Shown here in pieces: positions 1 to 7,762 of a stretch of 64,000 nt of DNA. Under the pieces are notes generated by a model. That model had not been told where the DNA came from and did no database searches. It saw only the letters and a list, made by a program, of their open reading frames with translations. Made by a program: the position numbers and the translations under genes. Within the stretch, counting starts at the first letter, position 1; each line of letters begins with the position of its first letter. The DNA comes from Betaproteobacteria bacterium (GTDB lineage Bacteria > Pseudomonadota > Gammaproteobacteria > Burkholderiales > Casimicrobiaceae), in NCBI GenBank assembly GCA_016716425.1, contig JADJWJ010000022.1, forward strand, positions 155,762 to 219,761. Reading direction: 5' to 3'.

Positions 1-114
1 GAGTACGCGACCGGGCGGCTGTGGCGCGACGCCAAGCTCTACGAAATCGGCGCCGGCACGAGCGAAATCCGGCGGATGCTGATCGGACGCGAGCTGTTCA
101 ACGAAACGAAATAG
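1..114 (+). CDS. liuA: Isovaleryl-CoA dehydrogenase, 3' end only (probable liuA)
   Basis: Only the last 37 codons are in the window; the 5' part lies upstream. The tail contains RDAKLYEIGAGTSEIRRMLI, the typical C-terminus of isovaleryl-CoA dehydrogenases, flavoproteins that oxidise isovaleryl-CoA to 3-methylcrotonyl-CoA in leucine breakdown. The stop TAG is at 112-114 and the thiolase gene starts 10 bases later, so the two are probably co-transcribed. The family assignment rests on a short but very characteristic tail; another short-branched acyl-CoA dehydrogenase is possible. Confidence 0.75.
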   Translation, partial: EYATGRLWRDAKLYEIGAGTSEIRRMLIGRELFNETK

Positions 115-124
115 GCCAACCACC

Positions 125-1309
125 ATGAGCAACGATCCCATCGTCATCGTCGGTGCCGCGCGAACACCCATGGCCGGGTTCCAGGGCGACTTCGCATCGC
201 TGGCCGCGAGCGACCTGGGCGCCGTCGCGATCCGGGCCGCCGTGGAGCGCGCAGGCGTCGCACCGGCCGACGTCGAGAAGCTTTACTTCGGGTGCGTGCT
301 GCCGGCGGGACAGGGCCAGGCGCCGGCGCGGCAGGCAGCGTTGAAGGCGGGCCTGCCGAACACCGTCGGCTGCACGACCGTCAACAAGATGTGCGGCTCG
401 GCGATGGAGGCCACGATCGTCGCGCACGACGCGCTCGTCGCCGGCGCGGCCGACGTGATGGTCGCCGGCGGCATGGAGAGCATGTCCAACGCGCCGTACC
501 TGATGCCCAAGGCGCGCGCCGGCTACCGGATGGGGCACCAGCAGGTGCTCGACCACATGTTCTACGACGGCCTCGAGGACGCGTACGACAAGGGTCGCCT
601 GATGGGCACGTTCGCCGAGGACTGCGCGGGCAAGTACGCGTTCACGCGCGAAGCGCAGGACGCCTTCGCGCTGGCATCGCTGTCGCGCGCGCTCGCCGCC
701 AACAACGACGGCACGTTCGCGTGGGAGATCGCGCCGGTCACGGTTTCCGGCCGCAAGGGCGACGTCGTGATCGACCGCGACGAGCAGCCGGCGAAAGCGT
801 CACCCGACAAGATCCCGCAGTTGAAGCCCGCGTTTCGCAAGGACGGCACGGTCACCGCCGCCAACTCGAGCTCGATCTCCGACGGCGCCGCGGCGCTGGT
901 GCTGATGCGGCGGTCGCAGGCCGAGCGGCGCGGGTTGAAGCCGCTCGCCGTGATCGTCGCGCACGCGACGCACGCGCAGGAGCCCGCATGGTTCTCGACG
1001 GCGCCGGTCGGCGCGATCGAGAAGCTCTACCGGAAGACGGGCTGGACGACGAACGACGTCGACCTCTTCGAGATCAACGAGGCGTTCGCCGTCGTCACGA
1101 TGGCGGCGATGAAGGAGCACGGCCTCGCGCACGAGAACGTCAACGTCCACGGCGGCGCGTGCGCGCTCGGCCACCCGATCGGCGCGTCGGGCGCGCGGAT
1201 CCTCGTGACGCTGCTGGGCGCGCTGCGCAAGCGCGGCAAGCGGCGCGGCGTCGCGTCGCTGTGCATCGGCGGCGGCGAGGCGACCGCGTTGGCGATCGAG
1301 CTCCTGTGA
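125..1309 (+). CDS. Acetyl-CoA C-acetyltransferase (thiolase)
   Basis: A 394-residue thiolase of normal length. The nucleophilic Cys90 lies in NKMCGSAM, the general base His350 in GGACALGHPIGASG, and the second catalytic Cys380 in CIGGGEATA. Enzymes of this family interconvert two acetyl-CoA with acetoacetyl-CoA, or cleave longer 3-ketoacyl-CoA, in the cytosol. Its place directly behind a probable isovaleryl-CoA dehydrogenase suggests it handles acetoacetyl-CoA from leucine degradation. A PHB-biosynthetic role cannot be excluded because the degradative and biosynthetic types look alike. The ATG at 125 gives the standard N-terminus (IVIVGAARTPMAGFQG). Confidence 0.9.
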   Translation: MSNDPIVIVGAARTPMAGFQGDFASLAASDLGAVAIRAAVERAGVAPADVEKLYFGCVLPAGQGQAPARQAALKAGLPNTVGCTTVNKMCGSAMEATIVAHDALVAGAADVMVAGGMESMSNAPYLMPKARAGYRMGHQQVLDHMFYDGLEDAYDKGRLMGTFAEDCAGKYAFTREAQDAFALASLSRALAANNDGTFAWEIAPVTVSGRKGDVVIDRDEQPAKASPDKIPQLKPAFRKDGTVTAANSSSISDGAAALVLMRRSQAERRGLKPLAVIVAHATHAQEPAWFSTAPVGAIEKLYRKTGWTTNDVDLFEINEAFAVVTMAAMKEHGLAHENVNVHGGACALGHPIGASGARILVTLLGALRKRGKRRGVASLCIGGGEATALAIELL

Positions 1310-1319
1310 GGAGGCGCGC

Positions 1320-1955
1320 ATGATGCCGTGGTCCGACTTCTGGCTGTTCGTGGTGGCCTGCGTGCTGCTGGTGCTGACGCCGGGGCCGAACCTGCTGTAC
1401 CTGATCTCCCGCACGCTGTGCCAGGGACGGGCGGCCGGCGTCGTGTCGCTGGCCGGCACGACCACGGGTTTCCTCGTACACATCGTCGCGGCGGCGCTGG
1501 GGCTCTCGGTCGTGTTCGTCACGATCCCGGTGCTCTTCGACGTCGTACGCTGGGCGGGCGCGGCCTACCTGCTGTACCTCGCGTGGGACGCCGTGCGGCC
1601 GCAGGGCAGCGGAGGTCTCTTCGCCCGCCGCGACCTGCCCGGAGTGCCGCGCTGGACGCTCTACCGGACCGGGATCCTCACGAGCATCCTCAACCCGAAG
1701 GTGGCGCTCTTCTACCTTGCGCTCTTTCCGCAGTTCGTCGACCCGGCGCGCGGCAGCGTCCTGCTGCAGTCGCTGTTCCTGGGCGCCGTGCAGATCGCGA
1801 TCGCCGTCGTCGGCGACCTCATGTTCGTGCTCGCGGCCGCGCAGGCGGCGCGCTGGCTGGCCGACCGGCCGTTGTGGACGGCGGCGCAGCGCTGGGTGCA
1901 GGCCGGCGTGTTCGCGGCGATCGCGGCGAAGCTCGCGCTCGACGCACGGCGCTGA
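1320..1955 (+). CDS. LysE family translocator (amino-acid exporter)
   Basis: A 211-residue inner-membrane protein with the LysE/RhtB hallmark TPGPNLLYLISR near residues 20-31 and about six hydrophobic segments. Members export amino acids or related metabolites by proton exchange; the substrate cannot be read from sequence. A strong ribosome site (GAGGAGG) ends 4 bases before the ATG at 1320. The gene lies between the thiolase and an acyl-CoA dehydrogenase with gaps under 20 bases, so it appears to belong to the catabolic operon. Confidence 0.85.
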   Translation: MMPWSDFWLFVVACVLLVLTPGPNLLYLISRTLCQGRAAGVVSLAGTTTGFLVHIVAAALGLSVVFVTIPVLFDVVRWAGAAYLLYLAWDAVRPQGSGGLFARRDLPGVPRWTLYRTGILTSILNPKVALFYLALFPQFVDPARGSVLLQSLFLGAVQIAIAVVGDLMFVLAAAQAARWLADRPLWTAAQRWVQAGVFAAIAAKLALDARR

Positions 1956-1974
1956 TGGAACGGGGAGCCAACGC

Positions 1975-3108
1975 ATGTTGCTGAACGAAGAACAGCAGCT
2001 CGTGCGCGACACGATGCGTGCGTTCGCGCGGGAGCAACTCGCGCCGAACGCCGCGCGCTGGGACCGCGAGGCGCACTTCCCGCGCGAGGAGCTCCGGGCG
2101 CTCGGCGAGCTGGGCGCGATGGGGGTGGTCGTGCCCGAGCGTTGGGGCGGCGCCGGAATGGACTACGTGTCGCTCGCGGTGACGATGGAAGAGATCGCGG
2201 CGGGCGATGGCGCGACGTCGACGATCCTGAGCGTGCAGAACTCGGTCGTCTGCGGGCCGATTCTCGCCTTCGGCACCGACGCGCAGAAGGAGCGGTACTT
2301 GAAGCCTCTCGCGCGCGGCGAGCGGCTCGGGTGCTTCTGCCTGACCGAGCCGCACGTCGGCTCCGACGCGGGCGCCATCGCGACGCGCGCCGAGCGGCGC
2401 GGCGACCGCTACGTGCTGAACGGCGTCAAGCAGTTCATCACGTCCGGCAAGAACGCCGACGTCGCCGTCGTGTTCGCCGTCACCGACCGGACGGCGGGCA
2501 AGAAGGGGATCTCCGGGTTCATCGTCGACACGGCCTCCGCCGGCTACGTCGTCGCGCGCGTCGAGGAGAAGCTGGGCCAGCACGCGTCCGACACCGCGCA
2601 GATCGTGTTCGAGAACTGCGAGGTGCCGGCGGCGAACCTGCTGGGTCCGGAAGGGGCCGGCTACCGGATCGCGTTGTCCAACCTGGAGGGCGGGCGCATC
2701 GGCATCGCGGCGCAGGCCGTCGGCATGGCGCAGGCCGCGCTCGACGCCGCGCTCGCGTACGCGCGCGAGCGCGTAAGCTTCGGCAAGCCGATCGTCGAGC
2801 ACCAGGCGGTCAACTTCCGGCTGGCCGACATGGCCGTGCAGATCGAGGCCGCGCGCCAGCTCGTCTGGCACGCGGCGGCGCTGCGCGACGCCGGGCGGCC
2901 GTGTCTGAAGGAGGCGTCGATGGCGAAGCTCTTCGCCACCGAGATGGCCGAGCGCGTGTGCTCGGACGCGATCCAGGTCCACGGCGGCTACGGCTACGTC
3001 GCCGACTTCCCGGTCGAGCGCATCTACCGCGACGTCCGCGTCTGCCAGATCTACGAGGGCACCAGCGACATCCAGCGCCTCGTCATCGGCCGGGCGCTGG
3101 CGGGCTGA
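1975..3108 (+). CDS. Acyl-CoA dehydrogenase
   Basis: A 377-residue FAD-dependent acyl-CoA dehydrogenase of full length. Visible features are the FAD-binding stretch CLTEPHVGSDA, the substrate-side motif NGVKQFITSG, and the C-terminal QIYEGTSDIQRLVIGRAL in which Glu361 is the expected catalytic base. It would oxidise a short or branched acyl-CoA to the 2-enoyl-CoA and pass electrons to ETF. ATG 1975 was chosen because it starts the family N-terminus (LNEEQQLVRDTMRAFA) and is preceded by GGGGAGC; the frame is open further upstream but without homologous sequence. The sub-specificity is unknown. Confidence 0.88.
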   Translation: MLLNEEQQLVRDTMRAFAREQLAPNAARWDREAHFPREELRALGELGAMGVVVPERWGGAGMDYVSLAVTMEEIAAGDGATSTILSVQNSVVCGPILAFGTDAQKERYLKPLARGERLGCFCLTEPHVGSDAGAIATRAERRGDRYVLNGVKQFITSGKNADVAVVFAVTDRTAGKKGISGFIVDTASAGYVVARVEEKLGQHASDTAQIVFENCEVPAANLLGPEGAGYRIALSNLEGGRIGIAAQAVGMAQAALDAALAYARERVSFGKPIVEHQAVNFRLADMAVQIEAARQLVWHAAALRDAGRPCLKEASMAKLFATEMAERVCSDAIQVHGGYGYVADFPVERIYRDVRVCQIYEGTSDIQRLVIGRALAG

Positions 3109-3124
3109 GCCTCCGGGTCCCCGG

Positions 3125-3130
3125 TATCAT
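3125..3130 (+). promoter_or_regulatory. Candidate -10 element for the 3170 gene
   Basis: TATCAT sits 40 bases before the ATG at 3170, in the only gap between the acyl-CoA dehydrogenase and the next gene. The same TATCAT is found before the rhodanese gene at a similar distance. No convincing -35 hexamer is visible. Confidence 0.35.
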
Positions 3131-3169
3131 CGCAGCGATTCCACCGACGTCCTCGGCAACGGAGAGTCC

Positions 3170-3775
3170 ATGAGCGGCAGCCCCCTCCAGTTCTTCTTCG
3201 ATTTCTCGTCGCCGTACGGCTACCTCGCCGCGCAGAAGATCGACGCGCTGGCGGCGCAGCACGGGCGCACCGTCGACTGGCGGCCGATGCTGCTCGGTGT
3301 CGTGTTCAAGCAGACCGGCGGCGCACCGCTGACCGAGGTGCCGGTGAAGGGGCCGTACTCGAAGCACGACTTCGCGCGCAGCGCCCGCTTTCACGGCATC
3401 GAGTTCCGCATGCCGCCGGTGTTCCCGATCCCGGCGCAGGCGCCCGCGCGGATCGTGCTGTGGGCGAAGCAGGGCAACGCCGCCGGTGCGGCGCAGGTGG
3501 CGAAGGCGCTCTACCGCGCGTATTTCGTCGACGGCCTCGACATCTCGCAGCCGGACGTGGCGGCCGAGGTCGCCGGTCGCGCGGGCTTCGACGCGGCGGC
3601 CGCGCGCGCGGCGGTCGACGACCCGGCGATCAAGGACGCGCTGCGGCGCGAGGTCGAGGCGGCGATCGCCGCCGGCGTGTTCGGCTCGCCGTTCGTCATC
3701 GTCGACGGCGAGCCGTTCTGGGGCATGGACCGCTTCGACCAGCTCGAGCGCTGGCTGGCGCGAGGGCCCTTCTGA
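3170..3775 (+). CDS. 2-hydroxychromene-2-carboxylate isomerase family protein (DsbA-like / kappa GST)
   Basis: A 201-residue protein opening with FFFDFSSPYGYLAAQKI, the thioredoxin-fold start of the HCCA isomerase / kappa-class GST family, with the active-site Ser near residue 11. The C-terminal FGSPFVIVDGEPFWGMDR is the family's second landmark. Characterised members isomerise aromatic ring-cleavage intermediates using glutathione. The following gene is a GST and no naphthalene-type genes are nearby, so a general glutathione-dependent role is as likely. A paralogue lies at 7097-7762. The start has AACGGAGAG about 8 bases upstream. Confidence 0.82.
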   Translation: MSGSPLQFFFDFSSPYGYLAAQKIDALAAQHGRTVDWRPMLLGVVFKQTGGAPLTEVPVKGPYSKHDFARSARFHGIEFRMPPVFPIPAQAPARIVLWAKQGNAAGAAQVAKALYRAYFVDGLDISQPDVAAEVAGRAGFDAAAARAAVDDPAIKDALRREVEAAIAAGVFGSPFVIVDGEPFWGMDRFDQLERWLARGPF

Positions 3776-3780
3776 CCGCG

Positions 3781-4416
3781 ATGGCCGAGTACACGCTGTA
3801 CGCATTCGCGCAGTCGGGCAACGCGTACAAGCCCGCGCTGATGCTGGAGCTGGCCGGTGCGGACTGGGCGCCGCGCTTCGTCGACTACTTCGGCGGCGAG
3901 ACGCGCACGCCCGAATACCGCGCGATCAACGTGATGGGCGAGGCGCCGGTGCTCGAGCACCGCGGGCTGCGCCTCACGCAGTCGGGCGTCATCCTCGACT
4001 ACCTCGCGGGCACGCTGGGCCGCTTCGGCCCGCGCGACGGCGACGAACGGCGCGAAGTTCTGCGCTGGCTGCTCTTCGACAACCACAAGCTGACGAGCTA
4101 CACGGCGACGTACCGGTTCATGCGCACGTTCGCGCAGGATCCCGATCCCGGCGCGCTGGCGGAGTTCCGCAGGCGTGCGGAGGCTGCGTGGGGCGTTCTC
4201 GACGCGCACCTCGCCGGCCGGCACTACGTCGTCGGCGACGGCCTCACGATCGCCGACCTCTCGCTCGCCGGCTACCTGTTCTGGCCGGACGAGATCGGTG
4301 TCGACTGGTCGGCCTACCCGAACATCGCCGCGTGGCTCGCGCGCATCGCCGCGACACCGCGCTGGCGGCACCCTTACGAACTGCTGCCGGGGCATCCGCG
4401 CCCGGCGGCCGCGTGA
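3781..4416 (+). CDS. Glutathione S-transferase family protein
   Basis: A 211-residue cytosolic GST. The N-terminal thioredoxin fold reads YTLYAFAQSGNAYKPALMLE, with APVLEHRGLRLTQSGVILDY holding the cis-proline and the glutathione-contacting Gln-Ser pair. The C-terminal helical domain contains GDGLTIADLSLAGYLFW, the usual N-capping Asp motif. ATG 3781 is 5 bases after the upstream stop. Substrates are unknown. The upstream neighbour is a kappa-GST-like isomerase, so the pair may work on the same electrophile. Confidence 0.87.
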   Translation: MAEYTLYAFAQSGNAYKPALMLELAGADWAPRFVDYFGGETRTPEYRAINVMGEAPVLEHRGLRLTQSGVILDYLAGTLGRFGPRDGDERREVLRWLLFDNHKLTSYTATYRFMRTFAQDPDPGALAEFRRRAEAAWGVLDAHLAGRHYVVGDGLTIADLSLAGYLFWPDEIGVDWSAYPNIAAWLARIAATPRWRHPYELLPGHPRPAAA

Positions 4417-4429
4417 AGCGAGGAAACCC

Positions 4430-5266
4430 ATGGCAAGGAAGAAGGCAGCGCCGGCCCCCGCCGGCTACACGACCATCGACGTGGCGATCCGCAACGGCAT
4501 CGGCATCGTGTCGCTCGACCGGCCCGACGTCCACAACGCGTTCGACGACACGCTGATCGCCGAACTCACCGAAGCGCTCGGCGCGCTCGCGCGCGACGAT
4601 ACCGCGCGTGTGGTCGTGCTCGCCGGCAACGGGCCGACGTTCTGCGCCGGTGCCGACCTGAACTGGATGAAGAAGGCCGCCGGCTACAGCCGCGCGCAGA
4701 ACACCGCGGACGCGAAGGCGCTCGCGCTGATGCTGCGCACGCTTGCCGAGCTGCCGAAGCCGACGGTCGCGCGCGTGCACGGCGCCGCGTACGGCGGCGG
4801 CGTCGGGCTCACCGCGTGCTGCGACATCGCGGTCGCGGCGGTCGAGGCGAAGTTCGCGCTGTCGGAGGCGAAGCTCGGTATCATCCCGGCGACGATCTCG
4901 CCGTACGTGATCCGCGCGATCGGCGCGCGGCAGGCGTCACGCTTTTTCCTGACCGCCGAGCGGTTCGACGCGGCCGAGGCGTTCCGGATCGGCCTCGTCC
5001 ACGACATCGTGCCGATCGCGCAGCTCGACGACCGCGTCAACGAGTTGCTGGGGCCGCTGCTCGTCGCCGGCCCGAACGCGCAGCGCGAGTGCAAGGCGCT
5101 GATCCGCGCCGTCGCGGACCGACCGGTCGACGCGAAGGTCGTCGCGGACACCGTGCGCCGAATCGCCGCGGTGCGCTCGACCCCGGAAGCGAAGGAAGGC
5201 ATGGCGGCGTTCCTCGGCAAGCGCGCGGCGGCGTGGGTGCCCGCCGCGCTCGCCGACGCGAAATGA
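4430..5266 (+). CDS. liuC: Enoyl-CoA hydratase, LiuC-type methylglutaconyl-CoA hydratase
   Basis: A 278-residue crotonase-fold enzyme. The oxyanion-hole segments are FCAGADLNWMKK and HGAAYGGGVGL. The ADLNWMKKAAGYS stretch and the ISPYVIRAIG segment resemble LiuC/AtuE hydratases of leucine and isoprenoid degradation more than short-chain enoyl-CoA hydratase. It would hydrate 3-methylglutaconyl-CoA to HMG-CoA. The isovaleryl-CoA dehydrogenase end at the window start supports that pathway; liuB, liuD and liuE are not in the window. ATG 4430 follows GCGAGGAAACCC. The stop overlaps the next start (ATGA). Confidence 0.78.
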   Translation: MARKKAAPAPAGYTTIDVAIRNGIGIVSLDRPDVHNAFDDTLIAELTEALGALARDDTARVVVLAGNGPTFCAGADLNWMKKAAGYSRAQNTADAKALALMLRTLAELPKPTVARVHGAAYGGGVGLTACCDIAVAAVEAKFALSEAKLGIIPATISPYVIRAIGARQASRFFLTAERFDAAEAFRIGLVHDIVPIAQLDDRVNELLGPLLVAGPNAQRECKALIRAVADRPVDAKVVADTVRRIAAVRSTPEAKEGMAAFLGKRAAAWVPAALADAK

Positions 5267-5895
5267 CCCCTTCGCTCGCCGCGCTGGACACGCTGCAGCT
5301 CGTCGCGCTGGCGGCCGCACTCGGCTGGGCGAGCGGCCTGCGCCTCTACGCGGTGCTGTTCATCGTCGGCGGCGCGGGCTACCTCGACTGGGTGGACCTG
5401 CCTGCCGGGCTCGCGGTGCTCGCGCATCCGCTGGTGCTCGCGGCGTCGGGCTTCATGTGCGCGGTCGAGTTCTTCGCCGACAAGATTCCGGGTGTGGACT
5501 CGGCGTGGGACGTCGTGCAGACGTTCATCCGCATTCCCGCAGGGGCCGCGCTTGCCGCGAGCGTCTTCGGCGAGTCGTCGACGGCCGCGATGCTGGCGGC
5601 GGCGATCGTCGGCGGTACGCTCGCGGCGGGCAGCCACGCCGCGAAGACCGGCGGGCGCGCGGTCATCAACACGTCGCCGGAGCCGTTCTCGAACTGGACC
5701 GCGTCGTTCGGGGAGGAACTGGCCGTCGGCACCGTGCTGTGGCTCGCGTTCGCGTATCCGGTGGCGGCGCTCGTCGTGCTGGCGCTGCTCGTTGTGCTGA
5801 TGATCTGGCTGCTGCCCAAGGTCTGGCGCGCGCTGCGTGCGATCGCGCGCCGGATCGGCGCCGCGTTCGGCAGCGGCGAGCACACGTCGCCGTGA
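5263..5895 (+). CDS. DUF4126 domain-containing membrane protein
   Basis: A 210-residue integral membrane protein matching DUF4126 by its GWASGLRLYAVLFIVG start and the conserved PFSNWTASFGEE segment near residue 145. About five hydrophobic segments are visible, followed by a basic tail (WRALRAIARRIGAAF). The function of the family is not established. Its start overlaps the liuC stop by four bases, implying translational coupling, but the family is often found alone, so linkage to leucine degradation should not be assumed. Confidence 0.8.
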   Translation: MTPSLAALDTLQLVALAAALGWASGLRLYAVLFIVGGAGYLDWVDLPAGLAVLAHPLVLAASGFMCAVEFFADKIPGVDSAWDVVQTFIRIPAGAALAASVFGESSTAAMLAAAIVGGTLAAGSHAAKTGGRAVINTSPEPFSNWTASFGEELAVGTVLWLAFAYPVAALVVLALLVVLMIWLLPKVWRALRAIARRIGAAFGSGEHTSP

Positions 5896-5935
5896 CGCAC
5901 GCGCGGCGCGGCCGATCCGTACCGGTGCGATCCGC

Positions 5936-6877
5936 ATGCGCGTGATCGTGTGCCTGCCCGCGGACGATGCGGTGCCGTGGCTGGACCTCTTCGCCGCCGC
6001 GTTGCCGGACGCGCGTGTCGAGCGGCGCGAGCCGGACGCGCCCGTCGCCGCCGGCGCGCCCCGCGCCGACTACGTCGTGGCGGCATGCCCGTGCCGGACG
6101 GTGTTCGCCGAGCAGCCGGCCCCGAAGGCCGTGTTCACCGTCAGCGCCGGCGTCGCGCACGCGCTGCGCCTGCCCAACCTGCCGGCCGGCGTGCCGCTGA
6201 TCCGCGTCGAGGATGCCGGCATGGCGCCGCAGATGGTCCGCTACGCGCTCGCCGCGGTGCTCCGCGCAGCACTGCGCCTCGACGCCTACGCCGCCCAGCA
6301 GCGTGCGGCGCGTTGGGAGCAGCATGCGCCGCGGGCGCCGGCGTCGCTCGCCGTCGGCGTGCTCGGCCTGGGCGTCATCGGCGGCGAGATCGCGCGTGCG
6401 CTGGCCGCGCAGGGATTCGCGGTGCGCGGTCACGCGAGGACACGCAAGGCGGTCGCGGGCGTGCGCTGCTGCGCGGGCGACGCGGAACTCGCGGCGTTCC
6501 TCGGCGGTCTCGCCGTCCTCGTGTCGGTCGTGCCGCACACGCCGGAGACCACGGGCCTCCTCGATCGCGCCGCGCTGTCGCGGCTCGCCGACGGCGCGCA
6601 CGTCGTGAACATGGGCCGCGGCAGCGTGCTCGTCGAGGACGACCTCATCGCGCTCCTCGACAGCGGCAAGCTCTCGGGCGCGACGCTCGACGTGTTCCGC
6701 GCGGAGCCGCTGCCGCCGGAGCACCCGTTCTGGCGGCGGCCGGAGATCGCGGTGACGCCGCACGTGGCCGGGCTCACGATTCCCGAGGACACGGTCGCGC
6801 AGATCGCGGCGAAGATCGGCCGCCTCGAACGCAACCTGCCGGTCACCGGCGTCGTCGACCGCGAGCGAGGCTATTGA
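5936..6877 (+). CDS. ghrA: Glyoxylate/hydroxypyruvate reductase A-like D-2-hydroxyacid dehydrogenase
   Basis: A 313-residue cytosolic dehydrogenase. The Rossmann motif GVLGLGVIGGEIARAL begins near residue 140. The catalytic Arg228 (NMGRGSVL), Glu257 (FRAEPLP) and His276 (TPHVAG) are all present. GhrA-type enzymes reduce glyoxylate and hydroxypyruvate with NADPH. ATG 5936 was preferred because the protein then begins MRVIVCLPADD as in the family; an upstream open frame adds only low-complexity residues. The stop is two bases before the next ATG. Confidence 0.83.
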   Translation: MRVIVCLPADDAVPWLDLFAAALPDARVERREPDAPVAAGAPRADYVVAACPCRTVFAEQPAPKAVFTVSAGVAHALRLPNLPAGVPLIRVEDAGMAPQMVRYALAAVLRAALRLDAYAAQQRAARWEQHAPRAPASLAVGVLGLGVIGGEIARALAAQGFAVRGHARTRKAVAGVRCCAGDAELAAFLGGLAVLVSVVPHTPETTGLLDRAALSRLADGAHVVNMGRGSVLVEDDLIALLDSGKLSGATLDVFRAEPLPPEHPFWRRPEIAVTPHVAGLTIPEDTVAQIAAKIGRLERNLPVTGVVDRERGY

Positions 6878-6879
6878 CG

Positions 6880-7092
6880 ATGGGCAAGCCGACTCCTGCC
6901 GGCGTCCCGTCGCCGTGCATCAGCGTCTGCGCGATCGACGAGGCGACCGGCCTGTGCGCCGGCTGCCAGCGCACGCTGGACGAGATCGCGGCCTGGAGCG
7001 TACTCGACGACGGGCAGCGGCGCGCCGTGTGGGCGCGCATCGACGCGCGCCGTGCGCTTGCCGACGCCGTCCCCCCGGAAAGGAAACGCTGA
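6880..7092 (+). CDS. DUF1289 domain-containing small cysteine protein
   Basis: A 70-residue protein with four cysteines at 13, 17, 26 and 29 in the arrangement SPCISVC...GLCAGCQRT, the DUF1289 signature and probably a metal site. The helical part that follows contains the family's EIAAWSVLDD. Function is unknown. It starts two bases after the ghrA stop and ends four bases before the next gene, so it is inside the operon. Confidence 0.82.
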   Translation: MGKPTPAGVPSPCISVCAIDEATGLCAGCQRTLDEIAAWSVLDDGQRRAVWARIDARRALADAVPPERKR

Positions 7093-7096
7093 CCCG

Positions 7097-7762
7097 ATGG
7101 CTTCCGTCGACTGGTACTTCGACTTCGTCTCGCCGTTCGCGTACCTGGGCAGCGAGCAGCTCGGGCTGCTGGGGCCGAAGACCCGCATCCGCTATCGCCC
7201 GGTGCTGTTCGCCGCGCTGCTCGGCGCGAACGGGCAGAAGGGTCCGGCGGAGATCGCGCACAAGCGCGTGTTCACCTATCGCTTCGCCGTGTGGCAGGCG
7301 CGACGGCTCGGCATTCCGTTCAGGATGCCGCCCGAGCATCCGTTCAATCCGCTGCCGCTCCTGCGCCTCGCGCTCGCGTGCGACGCGGCACCCGACGCCG
7401 TCCACCGCATTTTCCGCTTCGTGTGGCGGGACGGCCGGCTGCCCGATCTGCCGATCGAGTGGGCGGAGCTCGTCGCGGACCTGCGGCTGCCGGACGCGCA
7501 GCAGCGGGTCGCGGACGCGGACGTGAAGGACGCGCTTCGCCGCAACACCGACGAGGCGATCTCGCGCGGCGTGTTCGGCGTGCCCACGCTGGCGATCGGC
7601 GACGAGCTGTTCTGGGGCGCCGACGCGACGCAGATGGCGGCCGATTACCTGGCCGCGGGGCAGCGTTGGGCGGATCCCGAGTACGAGCGTGTCGCGAGCC
7701 TTCCGGTCGGAGCTGCGCGCCGGGAGGCGGCGGGCGTGCGCGCCGCGAAGAAGAGGAGCTAG
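7097..7762 (+). CDS. 2-hydroxychromene-2-carboxylate isomerase family protein, second copy
   Basis: A 221-residue DsbA-like protein starting VDWYFDFVSPFAYLGSEQL, with the family C-terminal landmark FGVPTLAIGDELFWGADAT. It is a diverged paralogue of the protein at 3170-3775 rather than a duplicate. A glutathione-dependent isomerase role is likely, with unknown substrate. GAAAGGAAAC upstream of ATG 7097 can serve as ribosome site. Its stop codon TAG lies in a CTAG shared with the stop of the convergent purK gene. Confidence 0.82.
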   Translation: MASVDWYFDFVSPFAYLGSEQLGLLGPKTRIRYRPVLFAALLGANGQKGPAEIAHKRVFTYRFAVWQARRLGIPFRMPPEHPFNPLPLLRLALACDAAPDAVHRIFRFVWRDGRLPDLPIEWAELVADLRLPDAQQRVADADVKDALRRNTDEAISRGVFGVPTLAIGDELFWGADATQMAADYLAAGQRWADPEYERVASLPVGAARREAAGVRAAKKRS